The notes: generated by a model from the sequence alone, not told the origin. Numbered from the stretch's first letter, positions 20,514 to 30,354 are shown. The stretch is DNA of 64,000 nucleotides from Canna indica (GCA_034359265.1 CP136891.1:59930001-59994000); one strand, 5' to 3'. Program-made: numbers and translations.

Positions 20514-21770
20514 CAAAATTTAAAAAAAAAAAAAAAAAGAGAAAAAGAAAATTTTAATTATGCTTAACCTCTAGTGTACCATTACAGTATAGATATGCTT
20601 CAAGCTCTAATACCTTTACAGTTTGCAAGCTCTATTGTATAATATATATATATATATATATAATTATGCTTAAAGTTAAGTAGAGACTCAATGAATTAGA
20701 GTATGATGTGATTACTTATGAAGGGGGGGAGGGGGTTGTATCATGGATGTTATCTATAAATTTTAGGCTTTTATGTAGAAATCTTTAAATCTAGATATTT
20801 CATCAGTTGAATATATTTAAACTACTATGGAAATATGTATTTGGAATTATATGGTGTGGAAATATTGTTTTACATTAAGTGCTTGTGATGTTGGTGCATT
20901 TATTTTCTTGTTGTACATGTTTGTGTATATGGATGAGATGGGGTCCAATTGGGCTGATCTCAGTAGAGGAGGTGTGGATCGGGAAGCTCGTCAGCGAGCC
21001 ACACTGACGATCGACCCGGAGTGGCTCTGGTTGGAGGGTTTTCCCAACCAATTGGGGTTACCGATGCTAGAGGGCCTACCTAGCTCGGGAACCATGGGCG
21101 GGAAGCTCACTAGACATGTTCTAGTGACCGACTCGTATTAATTGAGTTATGTTTTGGATTTATATAAATAAAATATTCAATTTTGAGTTAAGAACTTATT
21201 CATTGTACTATGGAAGTTATATATCATGCGGCCATTATATTATTATATAACTGTCAACTGTGGACAGTGGTGGGCTCAGGATCGAGCCACTCACTAAGTC
21301 TAATGTGGACTTACTTTTGTATTCTTGTTTTCTTTCAGCACCAGGTCAGGACAAGTAGTAGCACTGAAGTGTTGGAGTAGCGCAGCTGGGAGCGGCAGGT
21401 TCAGGACTTATCTCGTGATAAGTCGAAGTTAGAGTTAGGGTAGTGGTTGGATTTAACAAGAGTTGTGTAACAAGACTTATTGTACTTCATTTCATCTAGG
21501 GATTCTTTATTTTAATTATTGTTTCAATCATTGTTTAAAGTTTATTCCGGTTGAACATTCATGTTTTCGCAATTTCTTTATCAAAGGATGAATTTATTTT
21601 ATTCTATAACCATTTTATTAGTGGTTGGAGTTTGAAATATAAAGTTTGTTTTATGGTCTGTGATTAGTTTGTTTTATGTCTGTGGTTGTGATTTGAGTAG
21701 GCTTCAGGGTATGCTTGTATACCCTGGCCGGTCACACCATTGTGGAATTGGGGTGTGACATGGTATTTTA

Positions 21771-22210
21771 AAATTCAAAATTTTGAACTTTTTAATGCAA
21801 TAGGTAGAATTGAATAAAAATTTGAATAAATTAATTAAATTATAAAAGTTCAAATTTTAATAGGTTTTAAATAAAATATAATAATATTATTAAATATCTA
21901 TTAAAAATAATATAATTTAATACTACCAAAATAAAATAAAATTTGAAATCTTAATTTTGATATATAAAATATAATAAAAATCAAAAATATTAAAAATAAA
22001 ATATTTTTAAAATCATAATTTTGATATATAAAATATAATAAAAATCAAAAAGTAAAAAAAGTAAAACATTTTTTTTTTAAAATATCCTCCTTTCTTAAAA
22101 AATATAAAAAAATAAAGACAGAATAAAAAATATATAAAATTAAAAAAGCAAAATAATTTCAATAAGAAAAACAAATAAAATAATTAATATTTAAAAAGTA
22201 AAAGTAGAAG
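21771..22210. other. No gene seen; AT-rich DNA with a tandem-like repeat
   Basis: Mostly A/T, with the phrase TTTTGATATATAAAATATAA occurring twice, at about 21955 and 22019. No coding signal. Confidence 0.5.
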
Positions 22211-22248
22211 AAGAAAGGGCAGCCAATGCTACCCTTCGTTTATAAACT

Positions 22249-22329
22249 GCAGCGCAGAGAGCGCTGCTTTACTTTTTTTTTAATAAAAAAGAAAAAAGAA
22301 AAAATGGGCAGCGCTACTCAGCGCTGCCC
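22249..22329. repeat. Two GC-rich hairpins built on the word GCAGCGCT
   Basis: GCAGCGC and GCGCTGC pair at 22249-22267, and GGGCAGCGCT with AGCGCTGCCC pair at 22306-22329 around a 4-base loop. The same word GCGCTGCCC recurs in the opposite part of the region at 24677-24720. This suggests two ends of one element, but no exact terminus was found. Confidence 0.5.
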
Positions 22330-22928
22330 TTTTCTTATAAAAAAAAAGAAAACAATGAAAATAAAAACGTGGAATGTGAAGAGAGCTATGGTTTTGATAA
22401 ATAAGATACAAACTGAAATGTGAGTTTAACTATCATTTCACAGCTTATACAACTAAATATTTCTCTTATATTTGTTTCATGTGATATCCAATAGTACTAG
22501 TAAAAGTGGGTTAACTAGAACCGAGAGGAAGTGTCTCTATCCCCATTGTGGATTTACTTTCTTGCACTTGAAAAAAATAATAGAGGATTTGTAAAGTTGA
22601 CCAAATAGGTGATACATATGTAAAATGACCTGAAATAGGAGGTATTATTGCTTTCACTAAATATTGGATTAATTAGCTAGGTTTACTTGTCAATTATCAT
22701 GATGTTTATCTCTTTTTTGGATTCAAGTAAAGAGAGGAATGGGAATTAGGAAGAGAAGAATAGAGAACTTAGAAATTGGTAGGTAGGTTAAAAAAATTTA
22801 TTAGTTGATCAAAAATTATCGGTTAACCGAATCGAAAAAAATAAAATCGAAATGATGATTAATCGAAGTTAATGAATCGATTAATAAAATTACCAATGGA
22901 AGGATTAACTAGTCTATGCTCACCCCTA

Positions 22929-23085
22929 ATATTTTGAGTATTCATGTAACTAGTGTTGCTTCAAAATATGCATTTAGCATGGGTGGAAAAACTATATCCA
23001 TTACTAGAAATTCTCTTAAGGCGAAAACAGTCCAAGTTCTAATTTGTTTTCAAGATTGGATTCGAGAAGAAGAAGGTAATTATTA
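22929..23085 (+). pseudogene. hAT transposase dimerisation domain, piece 2
   Basis: Immediately after the 22928 element end the frame reads ILSIHVTSVASKYAFSMGGK, then NSLKAKTVQVLICFQDWIRE and a stop at about 23083. This is the conserved C-terminal hAT dimerisation domain (usual form SIPVTSVASESAFSTGGR...LKPKTVEALICTQDW). It completes the protein whose N-terminal BED finger is at 12603. In live elements it joins transposase subunits. Confidence 0.92.
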
Positions 23086-23589
23086 AATCTTGATAAATTA
23101 TTTGATTTATGCGACTATTTTTTTCTAATTCATGTTTTTTAATCTTGAAATAAAAGTTGGTTCGATGGCTTTTAGGATATGATAGATTTAAAGATGATGA
23201 TTGGATAGCTCTAGTGAGGAGAATGACTGATAAAAATGATGATGAAGTTGAAATTGGATTTTATTATTTTTTTCCAATTTATTGATGGCAATTTGATATA
23301 TTTATTTTATTTTATTTTTTTATGTGAAGAAAAATAGAAATAGAATACAGTAGTTGTTCACTTTGGATTCTTATATATACAAATTTGAAATAGTAATATA
23401 TACTGAATAATTGTTGAATTAATTTAGTATAATTAAACATGTTATATGATGATAATATTTTCGGACTTGTAATGTTTTATAGTACAGTTTATATATTTGT
23501 TTTATTTTAAATTTATTGAAATGTTGATGTTATAGTAAAATATATAATGGGCGTGAATAAATAAAATATTAAATACAAGGAAGGAAAAA
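23086..23589. other. Probable 3' flank of the hAT transposase gene
   Basis: AT-rich DNA downstream of the transposase stop. It should contain the terminator and right inverted repeat of the original autonomous hAT element, but I could not pick out the end. Confidence 0.35.
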
Positions 23590-23775
23590 AAAATGGCTAA
23601 AAAACATGGGTTGGATTGGGCCGGGCTCGAGTTTTGCTTAAATTTCATGGGACGGACCTAGTTCGGCTAGTGTTTTTTAAAATTCAAGCTCAGACTTCAT
23701 CTTATAAAATTGGGCCCGCATTGGCCCGACCGGCCTGCATTGAGCCTGGCCTGACTCGGCCCACCAGGTCTACTA
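23590..23775. mobile_element. Diverged hAT MITE-like terminal sequence
   Basis: A GC-richer patch of GGGCCGGGCTCG and GGCCCGACCGGCC-type words ends in CCACCAGGTCTA. It resembles the word usage and right terminus of the 17076-17555 MITE. No clear duplication of flanking bases was seen. Confidence 0.4.
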
Positions 23776-24008
23776 ACAACCAAACAAGCACTTAAGTTGT
23801 CCTGTAAGAAGTAAATATCACAGGTTTTATCAACGAGGTAAAACTCTAAATACTATCTTGATATATAAATGGATAACACTACAAGGATCCACTTTACATA
23901 TTATATTAATACTAATACTACGTACAACACTAAAACATTAAGAAAAGCAAAACTAAGAGAAGCATAAGCACAATCAAAGAGATGGAGCTCTACCTGGGAT
24001 GACTTCGA

Positions 24009-24431
24009 TCAAGTGGTCTCTAAATCTGAACTATAAGCAGTGGGGAGGGGAATGACGAGTGCGGTGGCTTGTGGGTAGGGTTTAACAGTGGAGATGGAGA
24101 GTCGGCGAATTAGATTCCGGCGAGGGGGAGTGGGGAGATCGGGAGCCACAGAAGAGGCGGTCGACACAGTAGAGGGGATGGAGAGATCATGGTCATTAGA
24201 TGAAGTAACGGGGAGGGGAATGAGGAGTGCGGTGGCTTGTGGGTAGGGTTTAACAGTGGAGATGGAGAGTCGGTGAATTAGATTCCGGCGAGGGGGAGTG
24301 GGGAGATCGGGAGCCAGAGACGACGAAGAAGAGGCGGTCGACACAGTAGAGGGGATGGAGAGATCATGGTCACTAGATGAAGTAACAGAGAGGGGAATGA
24401 GGAGTGCGGCAGCTGCCTGTAAAGATAACAT
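24009..24431 (-). CDS. Hypothetical protein made of in-frame tandem repeats
   Basis: The minus strand has a 140-codon frame from ATG 24431 to 24009. It is built of a 59-residue unit, a 56-residue unit and a partial third, each starting ALLIPL, passing DHDLSIPSTVSTAS and PDLPTPPRRNLI, and ending STVKPYPQAT. The DNA repeat (about 168-177 bp) differs by multiples of three, so the frame survived. No signal peptide, domain or family is recognised. A TTTACAG acceptor-like site just after the ATG suggests the real 5' exon is upstream. It could equally be repeated non-coding DNA. Confidence 0.3.
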   Translation of the reverse strand: MLSLQAAAALLIPLSVTSSSDHDLSIPSTVSTASSSSSLAPDLPTPPRRNLIHRLSISTVKPYPQATALLIPLPVTSSNDHDLSIPSTVSTASSVAPDLPTPPRRNLIRRLSISTVKPYPQATALVIPLPTAYSSDLETT

Positions 24432-24654
24432 ATCAAAAGCAGTAAAGATAACCTATTCGTTCACGGAAGAGTGGTTGTCTTTGCGCCTGCACCGAGGAAG
24501 ACGCCTCCAGCCACGTCGCGGAGATGTCGAGCAGAGAGAATGGAGATGAAGGCTTGAAGATTGTGAGAAGACGTAGATGAATAGAGTGTTTGAGAGATGA
24601 TTTTGCAGGGTTTAAGAGTAAGGAGAAGCGAACTGATTCAGGGTTGAAGAGATG

Positions 24655-24870
24655 ATTTGCAGCTCTGCCGTTGAGCGCTGCTCGCCTGCTCTAAGGGGCA
24701 AGCGCTGCCCAACGCTCTGTTTGTTTTGTTTGTTAAGGTAAAAAATGGAAGCGGGGAAGGTGTACGGACGGATTTCGTACGATTTCATTCCCTTATTTCC
24801 TTTTTCTAATAAGACAATGGCAGCGGAGGGCTGCTCTAGGCACTCTTCTCAGCTCTGCAATTTATTAATT
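24655..24870. repeat. Cluster of GCGCTG(C)CC words
   Basis: GAGCGCTGCTCG, AAGCGCTGCCCAACGCT and GGCAGCGGAGGGCTGCTC occur within about 200 bp, echoing the hairpins at 22249-22329 in inverted arrangement. Possible terminal region of an unclassified element. Confidence 0.35.
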
Positions 24871-25105
24871 ATAATTTCTTTTCTTTTCTTTTCTTTTAAA
24901 TAATTTTATTTTTATTTTATATATTTTTATTCTTAATTCTTATTTTATCTACTATATTGATGATATAATTTTAGAAATTAGATCTTAAAGTTGAAAGTAT
25001 ATAAAAGAAAAATATATAGATAATATATTTTTTTAAAGTGAAAAATGGAAAGGGAATAGGTGTACGAACAGATAAGGGAGGATAGAAAAATATATAGATA
25101 AGCAT

Positions 25106-25387
25106 TCAATGCGCCCAAGAATCTTTGGCTAAGGGAGGACACTCATCTAATTCGTGGAAGGAGTAGGCTTGGCTTATTCGAAAGATATAGTCAGAAAGAC
25201 TTGCTATATGCGGAGATCCGATCTTGCTTATCTTATGAAATTGCCAATCTCCATAATGCACAGTCCACTCTCCTATCCCTAGCGTATAAGAAGGAGCCCC
25301 ACTACGCGGTAATGAAGAACCAGTTTCACCAATGGATATAGCGAAAAAATCGAATGGAGAGAACGGCTCGACTGGCATGTTTGGCAT
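25106..25387 (-). CDS. Unidentified 93-codon open frame
   Basis: The frame runs MPNMPVEPFSPFDFF to PPLAKDSWAH on the minus strand. Its base composition is more balanced than the surroundings, and the text looks protein-like (GEWTVHYGDWQFHKISKIG). I considered an organelle-derived insertion but cannot match it to any plastid or mitochondrial gene I know. There are no neighbours that help. Confidence 0.25.
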   Translation of the reverse strand: MPNMPVEPFSPFDFFAISIGETGSSLPRSGAPSYTLGIGEWTVHYGDWQFHKISKIGSPHIASLSDYIFRISQAYSFHELDECPPLAKDSWAH

Positions 25388-26372
25388 CTATCTAGCCTGC
25401 ATACAGTCCCACAAAGATTACTTGGAATGCAAAAAGTCCTTCCTCAGTAATGTTGCTAGGAAACACTCTAGCAAAAGAAAAAAAAACAAACTACCTATTT
25501 TTTAGGACATACTTATTGGGCACCTCATACCTTGCATCAGATGAGTGTCCAAGTCCTCTAGGCATTCACTGATTGAAGCCACCTTGTCTGCAATGATTTA
25601 AAACACTTATTCCTTCAAATGCCTTGCTTGAATGCCTAGCCCCTGTTACCATATGGACTATGCATGCTATACATAAAATAATCACTGCATTGAAACAGTG
25701 ATAGACCTTTAACATTAGCTCACTGTGCATATGGACTATGCATGCTTTCACTCGCTTGCAATGAACCATATCAAATTGAAAGCCTGCCTATGAAAAAGGA
25801 TGAACCCACTGAGTCTGCCTAGCATACAATTCCTTCAATAACTTCCCAACCTATTCAAAAAAGGTTACCATGCTTCTCATTTCTGACTTGTTTTCAAAAG
25901 CACATATATAATTAACTAGAGCCTTCAAGGCACCATTATTAGTTCATCATTTTTGGTTTATTAACCTTTACCTTAATATGTGCACATCAATACCACCACT
26001 GTAGATTATTTTAACATCTAGCTGATTGGAATTCATCAACAAAAGAAAGTTAGAAAAAGGATGTTAAATGAGCTAGAAACTAAACATGATTATAGTATTA
26101 TAGGAAAAATGAGCTAGAAACTAAACATTAACCACATGAAATTATCTCGAGATAAATATATAGTTCAAAAGCTATTATATGAGTACATGGAACTCTTTAA
26201 AATCAAACTATTTTTTGTAGCATTGTCAAAAACTAGATCCTATTATATATTCTTAAACAACAAGAATGTAATTAAAAAATTATAAAACAAATATCCCTAA
26301 AAAAGGGATTTCAAGCTATAAAAGAAATCACTAGATGTACAGCAAATAAAGCACTAGAATATGATTGTATAC
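25388..26372. other. No gene seen; spacer downstream of the kinase exon
   Basis: AT-rich DNA. A 19-base phrase, CATATGGACTATGCATGCT, occurs twice (about 25651 and 25731). On the minus strand this lies downstream of the captured-exon chain and may hold its 3' part, but no further exon was recognised. Confidence 0.4.
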
Positions 26373-26508
26373 CTCGTGCTTCCTCATCCCTCAGTTTAGC
26401 ATCCATCACCTTGCTTGGAGGATACTTTGGCAGGCTTGAGGGTTCACATTCATATAAGACGTTTTTGTGGACACCTTGATAGCTATGGTTTGTTTTCAAT
26501 AAACGAAC
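26373..26508 (-). pseudogene. Exon of a CDK-like protein kinase (At1g54610-type)
   Basis: On the minus strand a TATGCAG acceptor precedes an exon encoding VRLLKTNHSYQGVHKNVLYE, then CEPSSLPKYPPSKVMDAKLR and DEEAR, ending at a GTATAC donor. The block SLPKYPPSK-MDAK-RDEEAR is the signature just after the kinase domain of plant cdc2-related kinases of the At1g54610 group. Only this 136 bp exon is present. It is the most downstream member of a chain of fragments from different genes, all on the minus strand. Confidence 0.78.
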
Positions 26509-26689
26509 CTGCATATTCAAACAAAAAACCACCCCTCTACTATCTATTTTCTCAACAACCTGGAGGCATCATGGTTTTGGCTTTTCTCTCTTGCTAAACC
26601 AATGCATTGATTTTTTTCTAATTACACTATAGTTAGTCAACATAATTGCCTTAACTTCATGTGACAGACAAATAGTATCATAATTACCT

Positions 26690-26980
26690 GATCACAATAA
26701 TTTGGAGCAGAAAATACGGTAATAAACTTTCCACCATGTTCAATCTCATAACCCTCATCCTTAACTTCATGAGACCGAACAACAAGATCTGCGAAAAATG
26801 AAGTTTAAGCACAACAATATTTCCACATTTTAAGAATCAAACTAAACCATTTCACTATTTTCTTGATAAGAATTAAATGCTACCAAGATTATTTTCTTGA
26901 ACACCTCGCTTACTGGGGCCTCTTCTTTGTTGAGGTTGCGGGTCACTCCAAAGCAATTCACACATCAAACCTAGAAGGAA
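26690..26980 (-). pseudogene. Serine/threonine protein phosphatase 5 (PP5) exon fragments
   Basis: Two exon-like pieces on the minus strand match the PP5 catalytic domain in order. The upstream one (about 26980-26880) gives [14 protein letters not shown], then RRGPSKRGV. The next (about 26793-26693) follows a GCAG acceptor and gives [20 protein letters not shown] and [13 protein letters not shown] before a GTAAT donor. These hold the metallophosphatase DPQP loop and the SAPNYC motif. The TPR domain and most of the metal-binding core are absent. PP5 is an HSP90-associated phosphatase. This piece cannot be active. Confidence 0.88.
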
Positions 26981-27422
26981 TCTATCAAATGGCTTGTATA
27001 TCAGGACAGAGTGACACACATAAAACACATGTTATGATGTCAAGTGAAGCTGTAGCTACTCAATTCACCGAATAAAGTGGTGAAGATGAAAAGAAGATGA
27101 AAACTACACCAAGGAAGCAAGCCATTTAGAAAGTTTTCATTTGCATCCTACTGATTTTTAAACCATATAAAAGAACAATTCAAAATATATCTCCTATCAA
27201 TAAATTTGTGTAATAGATTAGCATCTTTAATGCTTGAAGGATTAGAATCAAGAATGATCTTACTGTCATTCAAATTTGGGATGTGGGATCCATTTTGATC
27301 TTTCAATGTGGATTTGTAAGTTAAATAACTGCCCAATGCTAGCAATCGACTTGTGCAATCCACTTTAACTTTTTTGGAATGAAGAAAAAACATTAATTAA
27401 CGGATGACAATATAGAGAAGAT

Positions 27423-27656
27423 GTTCCAACAACAACCAAACTCTTGATCCCACAGCTCTGCAAAAGAGAATGAAGGTTTATGGCAAAGAAAGCACTAAAG
27501 TGTGTCTTAACCAGCTTGTAGTCTCCATCTAAGATTATAAGTCCATCTAGTTCTGCACCGCTAGAACCCATCACTGTTCTGCACCGCTAGAACCCATCAC
27601 TGATAGAAATGCCTGCAGAAGAGCTCAACATCTCTTCCGAATGGGTCATGATCTCA
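27423..27656 (-). pseudogene. Nicotinamidase/isochorismatase-family fragment
   Basis: The minus strand reads DHDPFGRDVELFCRHFYQ (about 27656-27600). After a 26 bp tandem duplication it continues GAELDGLIILDGDYKLVKTH, then FSAFFAINLHSLLQ and SLVVVG. Plant nicotinamidases read REHDPxGRDVELFRRHLY and ELVDGL...GDYKLVKTRFSAFFATNL here. The reading needs a frame change at the duplication, and the following Cys block is garbled. The family hydrolyses nicotinamide in NAD recycling. The N-terminal exon is absent. Confidence 0.8.
27550..27602 (+). repeat. 26 bp tandem duplication inside the nicotinamidase fragment
   Basis: TTCTGCACCGCTAGAACCCA plus six more bases occurs twice head to tail. It breaks the reading frame of the captured fragment. 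Confidence 0.9.
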
Positions 27657-28704
27657 AACAACCTACAGTTGTTTGATAATTTATCTTCCATTATTTGGTA
27701 AGATATAGCACAATACTAGATGCAAGGAGCCTGAATGCAATAATAGATGCAGAATGTTAATGCAATACTCAATTCAAAGAGTGGGCAATACTAGATGGAG
27801 GCATTGAACTTCAAATGCAAAACTAGAAATCCTAATTTAGTTTCCTAGAATCTTATTTTCATTCCAAATTCTATATACAATAATTCAGATGCAACACTAT
27901 TTATATATGGTATCATCTTCAGTCGACAGATATTTATATATGAATGAAATTTTTGAAGAAAATAGTACAATGATACAAAAACTAGCTAAAACTAATAGAA
28001 TTATATAAACATATTGTGGTAGCTAGGTTCAAATTAATTACTAGAAGTTAATCAAGCAAGATTATATATACAATAACGAGTTGTAAATCTCACTTAATTG
28101 AGAAATTAAGAAGATATATAGTTAGATTTCCGAAATGATAGGAATATGAGTAAGATATGAAAATGCATGCAAATACTTAAGATATATAGATGGTAATAAT
28201 AAGAGAAAATCCTCAGTGGTCAACTTCTACTCTATATACTGAAAAAGGCATTCGTCAATGTTTTATACATACAATATAGGTAAACAAAAATAAAACTGAA
28301 GAAGAAAACTAAAGGAAGTGTGTAGGTAAAAAACTATGAGAGTCAAAATATGAAAACAATGAGCACTAAATCCCTTTTTAAATTAAGATTCAAACACTTT
28401 TATATATACGTAAAAGGAGAATTAAACTTGTATTGTAGTCACTTAATTCATCAAACAAATTCAACATTGAAACGAGAATTATTTTATCCACGCAATTAAT
28501 TTATGCAAGCTGGCACGCGTACTAGAGAACAAAAACCCTAGTGGAATTTGCTAATATATAGTTTGTGGGGAAATTTAAAATACAGTAAAATGAGATATTT
28601 CCATCAAGGTGTATGTATTGATAATTGCTTTAATAAATAATTGATGAGTCATGAGTTAATTAACCACACAATATCCAACATTAATTCTAAAGCAACACGC
28701 ATAC
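27657..28704. other. Spacer between AP3-like exons and nicotinamidase fragment
   Basis: AT-rich, intron-like DNA. I looked for AP3 exons 6 and 7, which should follow exon 5 on the minus strand, and did not find them. Confidence 0.45.
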
Positions 28705-29954
28705 CTTCTTCTTGTAGGTATCTGTTTGTGTAGAGATCACATGATACTGCAACCATATCGAAACCATGCAAATATATATAACACTGCAGTTTAATTCTCT
28801 ATTATTTTCGATCTGGAATAAGATAGAAGAATTTGTCCAAATTATACTGCATGCATGAATATAAATGAGAGGTTTATATATGCTTTTTTTCGAAAAAAAA
28901 ATATTGAGGAAATGATTGATTTCTTTTTTTTTCTCAAATAAATTAAATAGCTAAAGTGGAGAAGAACAGAGATCTAACTTGGTGAAGAGATACCACAACA
29001 GCAAAATAATACTTCCCAACTTATGAAACCTCAGGTGCTCCAAACTCCAGAAAGAGATATAAAGCAAGTATATAAGACTTCACCGGCAAATAATGATATC
29101 ATAATTTCCAAACTTCTGGTTTTAATTATTCCAAAACTAATATATCAAAATATCTTTGGAAATGTAATGTAAAATATATATCTTTCAAGAAGAAGAAGAA
29201 GGAGTTGGCTCATACTTTTCGATTGCGAACAACCTTCAAAGCTCCATCCAAATTTTGCTCAAGACAGTGTAGTTCCTTGATGTCCATTCCATCAAGGATC
29301 TTCGCCCATCCTTTGCCTATATATTTACAGCACCAAACAAACAGCCTCTTCATAATTAATGCTCATAGGTAATAGAACCTAATATTTCCTTTGGACAAAA
29401 GAAGGTTTAAATGAAGCAAATAAAATAAGGAGAAGGCATCAGCCACTTGATTTCTCTGCGGAGGTTCCTGTTGATCTCCTTCAAATGGTTCTGACTGTTT
29501 TTCATTCTCTACTCAATCACATTCTCAAAAAAAAGAGGAAAAAAAAACAAAACAAAGGCACACATCAGAAACGAAAACTTAAGCACAGAAAAAAAAATGG
29601 AGTTCAGAGATGGATCGATGAAGCAGGTGCTTGCCTCATATTGGGCGCTCCACAAGTTGATTCCGGTCGCTTGCTGATATCGATCAAAAATCTTCTTTGT
29701 TCTGGCCACGGCAGTAAGCACTAAGAAACCCTAAATTAAAGAGAACAAGGCAGATCGAAAAAGGAAGGAACCAACACTTACTCAGTGGAGGGGCTGCAGT
29801 AATCGAAGAACTTGCCGGTGCTGGAAAACATGACGATCGAGACCTCAGCATCGCAGAGCACGGTGAGCTCCCTCGCCTTCTTCGTGATCCCCGGCCGCCT
29901 CTTGGAGTAAGTGACCTACCAATTGGTCGGGTTATCAATCTTCCCCCTTCCCAA
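28705..29954 (-). pseudogene. B-class MADS-box (AP3/DEF-type) gene fragment, exons 1-5
   Basis: Five exons on the minus strand match an AP3/DEFICIENS transcription factor. Exon 1 (29954-29782, 173 bp) gives [20 protein letters not shown] and [16 protein letters not shown]. Exon 2 (29701-29635, 67 bp) gives KKIFDRYQQATGINLWSAQY. Exon 3 (29508-29447, 62 bp) gives NHLKEINRNLRREI. Exon 4 (29316-29216, 101 bp) gives the K-box MDIKELHCLEQNLDGALKVV. Exon 5 (28746-28705, 42 bp) gives YHVISTQTDTYKKK. Lengths equal the usual 188/67/62/100/42 except a 15 bp loss in exon 1 and one extra base in exon 4. The start codon is TTG, an R-Q pair has become W-stop, and intron 2 starts with GC. Exons 6-7 are missing. 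Not functional. Confidence 0.92.
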
Positions 29955-30335
29955 AGTTGTCATAGATGAGGGGAGTGGCAATGGACCGGCAAACAACCAG
30001 ATCGCAATAAGCAATAAAAAACCCACCAAATCCCCACAAATCAGAGGCAGCAGAAGCGCTGAGATCTTGCGTTCAGTGAGATCAGATCACCCAGGAGCGA
30101 GGAGCTCCGAGTGGATCTGGGACAAGAAAGCCCTAATCGATACGAGATCTGGTAGTGGAGGTGAAACCCCAGGCCTAATTCTTCTAGGAGAGAAGACGGG
30201 GCAATTGGATTGGCGAGACGACGTGCATTGAAATGGGAAGTAACCAGCCCTTTGAACCCTAGCAAGCTCAGCTCCCTGATGAGATGAGATGGTGAAGAAA
30301 CGACGAAGAAGAAACGCAGAGAGGGATCAACGGGT
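29955..30335 (-). other. GC-richer leader-like DNA upstream of the AP3-like exons
   Basis: Read on the minus strand this looks like a plant 5' leader (CT-rich, CTTCTCTCCTAG, GATCTCGTATCGATTAGGGC) followed by an intron start, and not like the surrounding AT-rich DNA. It may come from yet another gene captured with the chain, or be the original promoter region. It ends at the insertion point of the CACTA element. Confidence 0.35.
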
Positions 30336-30338
30336 GAA
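30336..30338 (+). repeat. Target-site duplication of the CACTA element, left
   Basis: GAA before the left terminus is repeated at 35684-35686 after the right terminus. CACTA elements make 3 bp duplications. Confidence 0.85.
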
Positions 30339-30354
30339 CACTACTAGAAACTTG

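Larger units (their letters stand above)
20161..21770 (+). mobile_element. LTR-retrotransposon-like DNA, probably LTR of a Ty3 element
   Basis: After the AT-rich tract, composition returns to normal. The right edge reads GGAATTGGGGTGTGACA at about 21767, a common end of plant Ty3 LTRs. An open frame at 20827-21141 (about 104 codons, GFPNQLGLPMLEGLPSSG) lies inside. Such readable stretches occur in these LTRs, and I would not call it a gene. A perfect 11 bp-stem hairpin lies at 20483-20513. The left edge and any partner LTR were not found. Confidence 0.4.
14107..22928 (+). mobile_element. Non-autonomous hAT-like element inserted in the hAT transposase gene, itself full of insertions
   Basis: The left end TAGGGGGTGAGCA and the right end (complement of TAGGGGTGAGCATAG) are inverted repeats differing by one G. 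The flanks are TCATTTTG and ATATTTTG, an 8 bp target duplication with two mismatches. Removing the 8.8 kb joins the two halves of the transposase reading (MASDI + LSIHVTSV) with only a few bases of difference. Both ends have the GGTTAACCGA-type subterminal motifs seen in the 2.7 kb element. The size reflects later nested insertions. Confidence 0.75.

Noticed and set aside
20675..20690. TAGAGA as the 5' end of the Helitron
   Set aside because: The flanking base is C and not T, and such short words are common in this DNA.
20827..21141. 104-codon open frame as a gene
   Set aside because: It lies in LTR-like repetitive DNA and matches no family known to me; its start and end do not coincide with splice or other gene signals.
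23877..23890. CACTACAAG as left partner of the CACTA terminus at 36052
   Set aside because: Only nine bases match, the subterminal word ACCGACGGAT is absent, and the adjacent trinucleotides (TAA and ATA) do not agree. Kept only as a hypothesis in a finding.
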